Assembly: GCA_023079485.1 (NCBI GenBank)
Contig: CM041083.1
Span: 178,454,480-178,518,479, forward strand
Length of the DNA: 64,000 bases
Reading direction: 5' to 3'
Origin: Archilochus colubris
Taxonomy: Eukaryota; Chordata; Aves; Apodiformes; Trochilidae
How positions within the stretch are numbered: position 1 is the stretch's first letter; every line of letters starts with the position of its first letter. This document shows positions 27,501 through 36,070 of the stretch, piece by piece. The position numbers and the translations under genes are program-made. The notes below the pieces were generated by a model. It was not told the DNA's origin. It searched no databases and saw only the letters and a program-made list of their open reading frames with translations.

Positions 27501-30500
27501 AATTTACTGCCCACTAGGACCCCCAGATCCTTCACCTCCAACAGCATCACAGAATTATCAGAGTTGGATGGACCTCTAGAGATCACCTTATCCAGCACTC
27601 TCACTAGAGCAAGATAACCCAGAGCACATTCCACAGGACTGGTGTTGGACCAGATGACCTTTAGAGGTCCCTTCCAAGCCACATTATTCTATTGTTCATG
27701 TTTGTATACTATCACTTAGATAATAAAGCAAAAGAGTAAAAGAGAAAAAAAATATACAATGTTTTTTCATGACACAATTTATACCAGAGCTCTTTAAGTT
27801 AATACTAACAATGTCTTTTTTTTTTTAATATTTATTTTTAATAGTTATCTCCTATGCCCAAAGTTTGGCATACTGAACTCTGTAATATAAATACACCTGT
27901 TCAGTGTGTAAAATCACCCCAACACACTCTTACTCATTTGATCTACTACCAAGCACCTATTGATCTACTGAGACACCCTTATTAAAGGAAAACAGAAAAG
28001 CAATTTATAGGGACACAAAGAAATACAAAAATGTTGTTGCATGAAACATGGCTTCACTGGGGTTTAATGACTTACCACACACATTTGTGACAGAATTCTG
28101 ACAGAATACAATAGTGAAGCCAACAGTGATACTGCATTTGCATCATTAACCAGGAAACCGAGATACACACACAAAAAATATCTTAGGAGCATACTCAGTT
28201 GCTTCTAAATAACAGAGGCTGGGTAGAAAGGTGTTGTTTAGGAACTGCTGACTGGTAGATAGACAGGACTGGAGAAATAGCTCACCACTTCCTACAAAAA
28301 CTGTAGGAAGAAAAACAGAGCAGTGATACACTGCCCAACTTCATCCTGGTAACAGCACCTCAGTGCTCTGGTTTCTATACATGTAAAATCAAGACCCCCT
28401 TTACTAATTTCATAAGGAGTAAATTTCATGTTGCAGGATTTATCTTGGTTGAAATGTTTTGAGATCTGACAGAAATGCCATTCAAGGTACCTCTCAGTAA
28501 TAAGCCTGTATGCAGTTTTCCTATTTATTAACTTACACACACACACACCTTTTTTAAAAACTCACATTTGCCTATCCTTTTTAGAACCACTTGCATCAGG
28601 TGATCTCTCTCTGTGTCTCGGTCAGACTTTTACACTGACATTCAGAAGCTCCAGCTTCCTTGGTAGCATCTGTAAAACCTTTTCAAGAAAGACTGCATTG
28701 TATCCCTGCTCATGACCCCTTTCTGCTGACTGGGTCAATAAAGTTTAAAAAAACAAACAAACTGTAAGACTAAGTTATTTTGATGACTATACACAAGACT
28801 GCCATCTTCCAGTGTATCATATGATACATTAACCTGTATCATAAACAATATCAGAAGATTAATTTTCTATGCAAGTAAAAAAAATTTCTGTGGTACACAG
28901 AGTGATGAACAAGCCATATTTTACAATTACATTATTTTATAATTACATCCATGCTTACATAAAATGGGGAAGGAAAAAAAAAGGAATTTGGCCCAAAGAG
29001 GAGGCACCTCCGACTTCTAGAATCATAGGAAAACCTTCATGAATTATATCCTGTATAAGACTGCTAACATTAAACAGCTGGATTGAGACTAATAGAATTT
29101 GACACACAGCAATTCACAAGAAATGAAAACAGAATGACTTGGTTACCTAGTCTCCAGATATATTGCAGCAGATCAGCAGTCTGCCATAGGGACATTTTTC
29201 ATTTATGAAAATTACTGTAGATACAGCAATCATCATCAGAACCAAAAATTATTTAGAAAAACATTATCTCTGACCATAATTCTACTGCATTCGATGCAAG
29301 ATCACTAGATCTAAATGGCAGCTATAGATTCTAACTCTTGATTCATTCCAGTATTTTTATTTGATTTTCCTCCCTTAAATCTTTTATACAGCCACAAGTA
29401 TCTGTTACAAATACAGACATATAAAAAAAAATTGATAGGAGTCTATAAAGGACATATCTGCATTATGCTGTTTAATGGTAGGGCTAGCTCTGACCATTAG
29501 AAGTTCTAATCTGTTAATTTGAAATTTAATACACAAGCTTTACTTCAGCCGTGACTTGGGTAGCAATATGGCATAAAGCTAATTTAGCAGAGGCAGCCAT
29601 TTCCCTCTCCATGTATTATGTATTTAACAAAATCAAGGAGAAAGGAAAACGTGTCTCTGGGCTAATAAAATCTATAGACTCAGAAACCATTCTTAGGAGA
29701 AATAATACTATCGACTTGCAGAAGTTATGCAAAATTGCCAAGTGTTTTTTTTTTTACTCTCAATTTCTAATGCACTCTTTGGGTGATTGTGGAAAAAAGG
29801 AAAACAAACAAAAAACCCCCAAGCCCCTATTTTTCTTAATACAAATGTAAGCATAAGTCAGAAAAGCCAAAGAAAGGAAATAAAAGTACTAGACATAAGT
29901 TTATTCTAGTAATTCTAAGAATCCATAGGATAAATTAAGCTCTTAGTGATATCACAATAGTGCTACATGCACCTTGTGTCCAGTTAAAGGTCTCTCATAT
30001 GCCGCACAGAACACAGAGACATCCCATGACATTCAGTACCACTGAAGTCAATGTTCAAAATAATCAATGCCACAGATGTTAGGCTTTCTGCTTTGGTGTC
30101 TTCTAGACAATTTTATAACATCTGTAAAATGTTATTGCTCTTGCAATTAAATTTTATTACCTGCAGCATTGGTGGCTCAGTCTCATCTTCTGCAGTTTCA
30201 GGAACTACACTTAGAGCAAAAGCTGAAAGAAAAAGCAGACTTTTTTCATATTATAATAGGCAATCATCTTCACACTTGACAAAGTTCTGCAGTAAAATAA
30301 AAAAAAACATTTAGGTACAATTTCACATTAAATGGTACTATACCAGTAATAATCTTTATGAACAGATGACAGTCCATTATTGCAGAATTTATACATTTGC
30401 TGCCTGACAACTCTACTCTTGTACACTGCTGAAGAGATCACTCTTTCATGTGAAGCTAATTTATTTTAGCTTCAAGGAAAATAAATCCCATTTAAAAAAA

Positions 30501-33500
30501 AAATAAAATTCTGTCCAGTTCAGTAGTTCACTTAACAACAAAATAATGTGATATCACATGGGAGACCTGCATTTCACTCCAGCTTTAGGTTAAAGTTTGG
30601 ACTACCAAAGCTTCACTGGGAACAACAGAAACTGACAGCAGCTGATGGAAATTTGTATCAAACTTGAGGATGGCTGTCACATAATTTGAATGCCACCTCA
30701 GAACAACAAATTTCTTCATGTACAAGAAACCCCAAAGTAAGGTTAACAAAAAGGAGACCCTTAGAACTAGTGTGCACAGACCTAGCATTATCTTAAAACT
30801 TCTGTACTGACAGCACCCTTTGCATACGTTTCCCATTTGTGTTACAAAACTAATCACTAAGAAGGTTTCTGGTGAGGTTTTTTTGCTTGTTGATGTCTTC
30901 GCCAATTTATCTCAGCTTGCTCATTTGTAAAATTACTACCATTTAACACAAAAGCTTTTCTAAGATATTTGGTAAGGAGTCTTAAAGGTACTAAGGATAT
31001 GCAAATGAAAGTAAATTGCTATGATTTGGAAGGAACTCAAGATACTACTCATCATCGTCAAACAAATGTTTTTCTGAAAAACTGGGTTGGAAAAAAATAT
31101 CACCAGATTCAACTGGACTGTCTCACTGCAATCTTGAACTTCTTATTGCTTGAAATTGATTTCAAAGTGAATTGCTAGCATCCATCATTTCCTTTAACTC
31201 ACTAGAAACCTGGAGTGTAAGAAACCAAGAAGAGTGTCCAAAGCCTGTGGTGCTCATCTCTAATTATCTATATCCCCATTCTCATTCAGCAGGAGACCAA
31301 ATTTCATCAAGTGTCTAGGAGTTGAGTTTCATAATGATATCTCAGGTAATGATTGACTCACATCTGAAACCACACCACTAGGTGCAGACATCCCCAAACC
31401 ACTCTCACACAATAGATTCATGTGTTAGCCATAGCCACATTTCAGCAAGGCATTTATCCAGGAAGAAAAAAAACCATTAAAGTAGGAGCGTCCTCCCCAG
31501 TGTTGTCCCCAGATAAATGTTTTGCACTTCATTTCACAAGAGCAGAGAGAATTCATCAATCTGCCTATTATAGCTCTTGTTGACAGCATGTTCTGGCCAT
31601 TTTCCTCCTTCTCTTTCAACATAACAGTACTTGAAGCTCCACATAGAAATATCTTCCCCTACGCAAACCAGATCCACATCTTAATTGACAAAACCTTAAT
31701 TATAAGACCACATTTATTTCAGGAAATGTATTAATTTAGAGTATTAATCTGAAGAAGTATCGGCTCCTATACTAGGCTTATTTGCAAAACTGAATGCAAG
31801 CAGAATTTTCATGACCTTCAGTTTTTAATATGCTGCTGAGGAACAGTACACCAGACATGAAACAACAGATTATCAAGAGATGCTACTTCTCTCACCCTAA
31901 TATTCAATAATGCACACCACGTTGCTTCTAACACTTATAAAATATTAATGCACATGATCCTTGAAACAAATCAAACGATACTCAAATAATCTGGGAAAAA
32001 GAGACCTATTTCATACCATGTCTTTGAGAGCACAAATAAAGCTCTTTGGGAAAATATTTTAACAACTTATTTAATCTTCGTATTACAGAATCACAGAGAT
32101 ACTGAGGTTGGAAAGGACCCCTGCAGACCATCTAATCAAACCCCCCCTAAAGCAGGATGCTCAGGATCTTGTCTAGTGAAATTTGCCAGTTTCTTAGGGC
32201 AGAGACTCCACAAATTCTCCGAGTAACCTCTTCCACTGTTCAATCATTCTTACCCTAAATAAAAATAATTTCCTATGTTTAAATGGAATGTCCTATATTT
32301 CAGTTTGTGCCAACTACTTCATGTCCTGTTAGGCACTATAGGCTCTGTCTCCTGTAGTGATCCCCCACCAGGTATTTACACATTAAGGTCCTCCCTGAAC
32401 CTTGTCAACTCCAGTTACAGCTCCTTCAGCCTCTTCTCATATGTCAGGTGCTCCAAACTATTGCTAATCTTCCTGGTCATTTGCTGGGATCACTCCAGTA
32501 CATCCATGTCTCACTTCTACTGGGGAGCCCAGACACAGCACCCTAGATGTGTCTTACCAGTACTGAGCAGACAGCTCACCTCATTGACCTGCTCTTCCTA
32601 ATGCTTCCTCATGCTGCCCAGAGCTTGCTGACCATCTTTACCTTCACTGTCAGTTTATTGCCCACCAAGACCCTCAATGTGTACATTCAAGTTTATACAT
32701 GTAGCTGTTCACATCTCTTGGCACAAGGGGACAGAAGGTGAACATGTCAACTCCCAGCCCATCCTCCTTTTGCTACGTGCCAAGAAGTGAGGATAAGTAA
32801 GAGAAGAAAATTTAAAGTTCTTTGTTTTAACCAATCTTTAACTCTTGCGAAAACAGGAGTAAAATCCACTGAAAAAGCTAGACAACATTTCTGGATCCAT
32901 TCAAAACCTGGAAATGTAATCACAGAATGTAATATAAACAGCTTCAATTCCTATTTATTTTTCTTAAGTGTTCCATGATTTCCATTAAAATCCTGGTGAG
33001 CACATGGACTTGCTTATAGCACTGGAAAGTAAAACTCATTTATTTTCATTGTTCAGCAGCTGAACTGCAGGAGTATGTGCCAACAAACTGTTATGAAAAT
33101 GAATGTAAATATTGTATTATTAAAATACAATATACTGAATAAATATATATCATGACATAATACCACATTATAAATGTGGAAGTAATCCTTTCTTCAGTAC
33201 TACCCTTTCAAGTGTAACAACTTGCAACAGTTTACAATTATCTGTCTTTTAAGTGCGAAGGATGTTAACTGAGAAGGTAATTCCTGGGCTTTCACAGACA
33301 AGATCCATTTGAGGCAGAAAGGTAACACTTCTTTTATCCTCCTCTTTTGTGGCCTTATTCAATGCTGACCGACTCCAGTCAGTCCAATCACCTCACTGGG
33401 CTCTGGGTCAGTTTAAATGAGCTATGAAAAAGTTAACTATTCTATGATTTAAGTATGGACAAACCATGACAAATTATAAACAGTTCAACTAATTAAACCC

Positions 33501-35644
33501 ATGGACTAAGTTGTACACAGTAGAAAAAACATTTAAAATAGATTTTCTTTATACTTCTAATTATAATTAAATGAAAGGCCTAATTTTGTTTTGGTTGGAG
33601 TTTGGTTGGGTTTCCTCCTCCTCCCAAGTTCTCAAAAAACATAAGATTCTATGGACTGACATGATTCCAGGGAAAATCTGCCCTGATGCTGTCAGTCAAA
33701 GAGACAGGATCTTCCATAAGACAGCCTGGGAGCACTAGCAAGCAAAATAAATTAGTTTCATGTATTTATATGCAAGTTTTTGTAACACTTCTTCATTGTT
33801 CCTACATTGTCATTATCAAAGACCCTGGTCTAGCCAGGTAAGAATGAAGACATACAGATCTATCAACCCAAAATGGGGAGGAGGGGGTGATGCAAGCTGA
33901 TTTCCAGCATCTGAAGCTTCTCATGAAAGCAACTGTTTTTACTTCTTTACTAAATTTCTTTAAGATAATGGCACATATGGGAAGAAGGCAGCTGAAATCA
34001 CCACTTTGAACCACTGAAATGTCTAAATGAGTGCTGTGTACACCAGTATAAAAGGCAAGCAAAGAAAAACACTGTTAGAAAAAGCATCATCATTAACCCT
34101 TCTGATTGTCCGATTGTTAGACCAAACAAAATCATCTGAATACAACCCCATTCTGCAAGCTGCCACCTGCAAGCTGGAATTTATGAAATTATTTAACCAC
34201 CAAAAGACAAGCTGTTTTCTTCTGTAAAATGCAATCCAAATAAATTCTATTTTCCAAGAACAAAGCTGATTGTTTTGCAAACTTGTTATCTTGGCCATCT
34301 CAAAAGCATACAGTATCTATGAAAGAAAGGACTTAAACATAAAATGGTATTTTAAAACTACAAGAAAGCCATGATACTGCAATAAGCTTCAGGTGAACAA
34401 TCTGCCCATGCAATACCAAGCCTTTCTAACAAAAGGTGACCGGGCAAGCAAAAACTCAAGTTTTTCCATCTCTGCCTTCTACCCATATGTATGTTTTTTA
34501 TGATACATATACACATAGGGAAAACTGAAGCTGCTATTTTCTGGCTATCATAACAACCTCTTCGAGATTACCAGTGCTACAGCTGAAGCACTGGTGCAAA
34601 AGTACTCACATCCAGGAAAGAATGAAATACAGCTCTAGGAAAAGAAGTAGAGTATTGGGACTCCAAACCCCAAGCTGCATATGTCAAAGGAAAAGAGTTC
34701 TACAGGAGAAAAATCAAAATCAAGAATTCCCCTGCAGGATTTTCATCCACAAGCCATAGCAGTGGAAGAGAATCAAATCCAGAGGCTCAAATCAAAATGA
34801 CAAGCCTATGCTGACAGAGATGGAAACAGTCAGGAACAGAAATACCGAGAAACAAAACAGATGTAAACATTTATTTCTGCTTCTTCCACTCACGGCAACA
34901 GCTCCAAACTCCAAGAGCCTGTAGCGACCCGACTGCGGGCATTCTACTAACCCTTCTCTTTTGACCTTCTCCCACCCGTCCCCACGCATTAAATTGAATA
35001 GAAATACAGTAATTTTTGCTGACATTTTAACCTTGCCACCGTCCCCTCAGCAACACCCAGTCAGCAAGGCGCTCTTTCAAACACGGGTGGTTTCGTGGTG
35101 GGTTTTAGCAAGCTGATTTATGAAGGTTTTCCCGACCCGAGCGATTTCCAGGACGAGGGCTTTCCCCTGCCCCGCACTGCCCCGGGGGAGAGTCCCGCTT
35201 CCTCTTCCTCACACATCGCCGAGGGACGGGAAACGTTCTCGGAGCTGGCCGGTACTGGTACCGGCTCCGGCCCCTCAGAGCCGAATCGCCGAGCGGAGCT
35301 GCGCTGCCCTGCCCGCTCTCCGTCCCAGCTCACTGACAAACTTCGGGGCTAGGGGCACCTCCTGCCTCCCCTCCCGCTGCCCTCTGCGGGGCGGGACAGA
35401 GCGGGAAGGAAGCGGCAGCGGCCCCGGCGCGCCCCCGAAGCGCTCCCGCTCTGTCCCCTGCCCTCCTCCCCTCATCACCTCCGCGGGGGGGCCGAGCGTC
35501 CCGGGTCTCATCCCTTCACCTCGCCATGGCGTCCCGGCCCAGCCCCGGCCACTCACCCCGGGTTCGGAGCAGCAGCAGAAGGAAGAAGAGGTGGGCGCAC
35601 GCAGTGAAAAGGAGCCAGGGGTTGCAGCCGAGCTTCCGAGACAT
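979..35644 (-). CDS. B3GLCT: B3GLCT, beta-1,3-glucosyltransferase, partial (exons 1-10; 3' part off left edge)
   Basis: B3GLCT adds glucose in beta-1,3 linkage to O-linked fucose on properly folded thrombospondin type 1 repeats in the ER lumen; loss in humans causes Peters plus syndrome. Ten minus-strand exons were assembled by eye: 35557-35644, 30161-30222, 27257-27296, 19551-19660, 14699-14775, 13533-13644, 8788-8924, 7408-7471, 1989-2120 and 979-1048. All junctions are GT-AG and all phases agree, giving 892 coding bases (297 residues plus one base). Diagnostic stretches include [47 protein letters not shown] and VAVKTC.KFHGDR, which follow the mammalian protein closely. Residues about 10-26 form a hydrophobic signal or anchor. 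The human protein is about 498 residues, so roughly the last 200, with the GT31 catalytic domain and the ER-retention tail, lie outside the window. No frameshift or stop is seen. Identification rests on remembered family sequence and is strong. Confidence 0.94.
1049..1988 (-). other. B3GLCT: B3GLCT intron 9
   Basis: 940 bases, AT-rich, consensus splice ends. I see no repeat or gene in it. Confidence 0.85.
1989..2120 (-). CDS. B3GLCT: B3GLCT exon 9
   Basis: 132 bases, residues 231-274: [18 protein letters not shown], then a seven-residue polar stretch SSQKADH before CATTF and FLPLC. The acceptor is TTTGATAG and the donor is TGT|GTAAGT. The polar stretch seems longer than the human DVDFY segment as I remember it; the surrounding cysteines are kept. 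Confidence 0.94.
2690..2815 (+). repeat. A/C-rich low-complexity tract
   Basis: About 125 bases made almost only of A and C, with short CCAA and CAAAA repeats. The long minus-strand frames covering it are compositional. Confidence 0.85.
3543..3846. mobile_element. Solo LTR-like insertion with 6-bp target duplication
   Basis: A 304-base, GC-rich block in AT-rich intron 8 of B3GLCT begins TGTAG and ends CTACA, and is flanked directly by the exact duplicate ACAGGC (3537-3542 and 3847-3852). TG...CA ends, a 6-bp duplication and about 300 bp length fit a solo LTR of an endogenous retrovirus, 6 bp being typical of class II elements. The imperfect terminal match extends about 10 bases (TGTAGYGRGA), so a short non-autonomous DNA element is an alternative. 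No retroviral genes remain. On the minus strand there is a GGCCAATAAGAG segment that could hold a CCAAT box. Confidence 0.7.
5982..6526 (-). mobile_element. CR1 retrotransposon, 5'-truncated (minus)
   Basis: About 545 bases. The 3' end is at the left, with the repeated ATCATAGA tail, and the 5' truncation is at about 6526. It carries the end of the CR1 second open reading frame, given separately. It is the best preserved CR1 in the window and probably a younger insertion. It lies in B3GLCT intron 8, in the same orientation as the gene. Confidence 0.95.
6063..6527 (-). pseudogene. CR1 ORF2 C-terminal fragment (reverse transcriptase tail)
   Basis: An uninterrupted frame of 154 codons encoding the C-terminal end of the CR1 polyprotein, with the typical [31 protein letters not shown] and [20 protein letters not shown] blocks. 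It is 5'-truncated, so the endonuclease and catalytic reverse transcriptase motifs are absent and it cannot be functional. The intact frame suggests recent insertion, not selection. Confidence 0.85.
7408..7471 (-). CDS. B3GLCT: B3GLCT exon 8
   Basis: 64 bases, residues 209-230: [20 protein letters not shown] plus HE. The acceptor is TTATATAG and the donor is GAG|GTAAGC. It aligns to human [19 protein letters not shown] with no gaps. Confidence 0.94.
7472..8787 (-). other. B3GLCT: B3GLCT intron 7
   Basis: 1.3 kb of AT-rich intron; nothing recognised. Confidence 0.85.
8788..8924 (-). CDS. B3GLCT: B3GLCT exon 7
   Basis: 137 bases, residues 164-208 plus two bases: [30 protein letters not shown] and [12 protein letters not shown]. 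This is one of the best conserved parts of the N-terminal half and matches human almost residue for residue. The acceptor is TTTACAG and the donor is AA|GTAAGA. Confidence 0.95.
9150..9270 (-). mobile_element. Degraded CR1 fragment (minus)
   Basis: The plus strand contains AAGCAGGGTCAGCCAGAGCAGG followed by TTGCCC, and a degenerate GAGG..AGAGGCCTCTTAGGATTC before it, which are worn forms of the minus-strand CR1 3' region. Short and old, in B3GLCT intron 6. Confidence 0.6.
11893..12180 (-). mobile_element. CR1 fragment, diverged (minus)
   Basis: Begins with TTGAGGTTGGAAGGGACCTC and continues through worn equivalents of the CR1 sequence (CAGGTTGCCTAGGAC, GGAACCTGTGCTGGTGTTCA, AGTTTCCTAGTGTTCAG). 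Divergence is high, so this is an old insertion in B3GLCT intron 6. Confidence 0.85.
13533..13644 (-). CDS. B3GLCT: B3GLCT exon 6
   Basis: 112 bases, residues 126-163: [20 protein letters not shown], then a helix ending in [11 protein letters not shown]. It contains the conserved N-glycosylation sequon NSS and the WIFFCEE block. The acceptor is TTTTGCTAG. The donor GTGAAA is weaker than the others but preserves the frame into exon 7. Confidence 0.94.
13645..14698 (-). other. B3GLCT: B3GLCT intron 5
   Basis: 1.05 kb, AT-rich, nothing recognised. Confidence 0.85.
14699..14775 (-). CDS. B3GLCT: B3GLCT exon 5
   Basis: 77 bases, residues 101-125 plus two bases: [10 protein letters not shown] followed by [11 protein letters not shown]. 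The acceptor is TTCTTAAAG and the donor is GTAAGT. The split aspartate codon with exon 6 is in phase 2. It aligns directly to human ELPSVLLLHQ and [10 protein letters not shown]. Confidence 0.93.
14776..19550 (-). other. B3GLCT: B3GLCT intron 4
   Basis: 4.8 kb. Holds the CR1 at 16645-16981, a TATA-type dinucleotide run at about 16203-16245, and a slightly GC-richer unique patch at about 18850-19050. No exon-like sequence was recognised. Confidence 0.8.
16645..16981 (+). mobile_element. CR1 copy with internal deletion (plus)
   Basis: Sense CR1 from AGAGGAGAGCTATGAAAATG through TTCAGCCTGGAGGAGACCCC and GGTAGGGCTTTTTACATG to a TGATGATTC tail. After the CCTGTGAGAGTGG segment it jumps to AACTAAATAATCTATGAGG, skipping the roughly 100 bases that the copy at 1-262 keeps. 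In B3GLCT intron 4, antisense to the gene. Confidence 0.9.
19551..19660 (-). CDS. B3GLCT: B3GLCT exon 4
   Basis: 110 bases, residues 64-100. Encodes [16 protein letters not shown], then a [17 protein letters not shown] helix, matching the first conserved block of the family (human [13 protein letters not shown] and LKKSILKQAADL). The acceptor is TTCACAG and the donor is AAG|GTATAT. This starts the first lumenal, Rossmann-like non-catalytic domain. Confidence 0.93.
20193..20229 (+). repeat. 14-bp tandem repeat, 2.6 units
   Basis: AGTTAGGAACTTCC is repeated at 20193 and 20207, with a partial third copy at 20221. In B3GLCT intron 3. Confidence 0.95.
21141..21648 (-). mobile_element. CR1 retrotransposon, 5'-truncated (minus)
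   Basis: About 508 bases, close to the copy at 5982-6526 over almost its whole length (GGCTGGGTTGGAAGGGACC, the CACATCCAGTCTCTTTTTAA block, the CTCCTTTCAGGGAGTTG block). Unlike that copy its ORF2 tail is broken: the longest remaining frame is 64 codons (21225-21419). In B3GLCT intron 3. Confidence 0.95.
24543..24580 (+). repeat. TAGA microsatellite
   Basis: About nine and a half perfect TAGA units, followed shortly by a GT run (about 24600-24612). In B3GLCT intron 3. Confidence 0.97.
26150..26420 (-). mobile_element. Ancient CR1/L3-like fragment (minus)
   Basis: The plus strand reads GACCAGTGGTCTATCTGGTCC, later CTTCCACCACCTCCTGTGGCA, then a worn ACATTTTGCTACTTGTTG. The order and spacing match the amniote CR1/L3-type consensus I know from turtles and crocodilians (ACCAGTGGTCCATCTAG and CACAACATCCTGTGGCA blocks). 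It is far more diverged than the other CR1 copies. In B3GLCT intron 3. Confidence 0.6.
27257..27296 (-). CDS. B3GLCT: B3GLCT exon 3 (40-bp small exon)
   Basis: Only 40 bases, residues 51-63 plus one base: a lysine/serine-rich linker ending ISR, then a glutamate codon split with exon 4. The acceptor is TTCTTCTAG and the donor is the consensus GTAAGT. The human protein has a similar LEKSGISRKND linker here. It is too small to call without its neighbours, but phases and flanking splice sites fit exactly. Confidence 0.8.
27297..30160 (-). other. B3GLCT: B3GLCT intron 2
   Basis: 2.9 kb with the composite CR1 remnant near 27.5 kb and a short AC run at 28538-28547. Otherwise plain. Confidence 0.85.
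27465..27692. mobile_element. Composite CR1 remnant
   Basis: Three CR1-derived pieces are packed together: CTTCTGGCTCATGGATAATT with CCACTAGGACCCCCAGATCC (minus, ORF region), GAATTATCAGAGTTGGATGG (minus 3' end) and GACCAGATGACCTTTAGAGG to ATTATTCTATTG (plus 3' end). Two or more insertions or a rearrangement are needed to explain both orientations. In B3GLCT intron 2. Confidence 0.75.
30161..30222 (-). CDS. B3GLCT: B3GLCT exon 2
   Basis: 62 bases, residues 30-50, beginning AFALSVVPE and rich in acidic residues. The acceptor is CTTTCAG and the donor is CAG|GTAATA. It corresponds to the poorly conserved linker after the signal segment (human SLAFGLASEDTKK region). Support comes from phase agreement on both sides and from the leading AFAL/AFGL match. 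Confidence 0.8.
30223..35556 (-). other. B3GLCT: B3GLCT intron 1
   Basis: 5.3 kb, AT-rich, turning GC-rich over the last 450 bases next to exon 1. One old CR1 (32.1-32.7 kb). No other gene is seen. Confidence 0.85.
32084..32690 (-). mobile_element. CR1 retrotransposon, old copy (minus)
   Basis: Starts with ACTGAGGTTGGAAAGGACCC and AAAGCAGGATGCTCAGGATC, continues through CTCCTTCAGCCTCTTCTCAT, and ends around TTTATTGCCCACCAAGACCC. Over 600 bases, many substitutions, with all original frames broken. In B3GLCT intron 1. Confidence 0.88.
35557..35644 (-). CDS. B3GLCT: B3GLCT exon 1 (start codon, signal/anchor)
   Basis: The ATG is the complement of 35642-35644, in a CpG island. The exon encodes residues 1-29: a short basic/polar start (MSRKLG), then a hydrophobic run with six consecutive leucines, then RTR. 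The donor is GTGAGT at 35556-35551, leaving one base (phase 1) that makes an alanine codon with exon 2. The sequence before residue 30 does not resemble the human N-terminus, which is expected for a fast-evolving signal segment. The start is chosen because it is the only ATG in frame with exon 2 that gives a hydrophobic leader directly. Confidence 0.86.
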
Positions 35645-35928
35645 CTTGGCAAAGGCTGCCGAGCTGCACGGAGGGGGGGGGAGGAGGAGAGGGTATAGTG
35701 CGCCCGGCTGCCCTTTCCTGCCGCAGGAGCGCGGACGCCCGGCCTCCGGCTGGTGGCGGTGGCGGTGCCGCCAGCCACCCAGCCAGCCCAGCCCAGCCCT
35801 CCCCTCCCCGCCCTCCGCTCCCTCCTCTCCCCCTCCCGCCCTTCCCTTCCCCGCCGGGGCCCGGCAGGACCGGGCTGTGGGGCCGGGAAGAGGCGGAGGG
35901 GGAGGGGGAGGCGGAGCGGCCGCCGCGG

Positions 35929-35941
35929 CGCCCTCTGGCGG
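35929..35941 (-). promoter_or_regulatory. CTCF-like motif in B3GLCT promoter
   Basis: The minus strand reads CCGCCAGAGGGCG, which satisfies the CTCF core consensus CCRSYAGRKGGCR at every position. It lies about 290 bases upstream of the B3GLCT start codon in a CpG island. The match is seen; occupancy is inferred. Confidence 0.5.
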
Positions 35942-36070
35942 GCAGCAGCGGGAGAGGCGGCGGCCGCTCGGCCCCGCCAGCCCCGGGCTTCCGTGGGAGC
36001 TCTGCGGGCCCGGAACACCCGGGCTGGCCCTCAGGTCCTCGGGCACCCGGAGCTCCTGCGGTTCTGTGTG

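Larger units (their letters stand above)
35120..36070 (-). promoter_or_regulatory. B3GLCT: B3GLCT CpG-island promoter and 5' UTR
   Basis: About 950 bases of CpG-dense, G/C-rich sequence centred on the minus-strand start codon at 35644, in an otherwise AT-rich region. Upstream of the ATG (to the right) there are long purine-rich runs and many GGCGG boxes but no clear TATA box, which suits a broad housekeeping promoter. The transcription start is probably between about 35680 and 35900, but the sequence alone does not fix it. The long open frames on both strands here are caused by high GC and are not genes. Confidence 0.75.
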
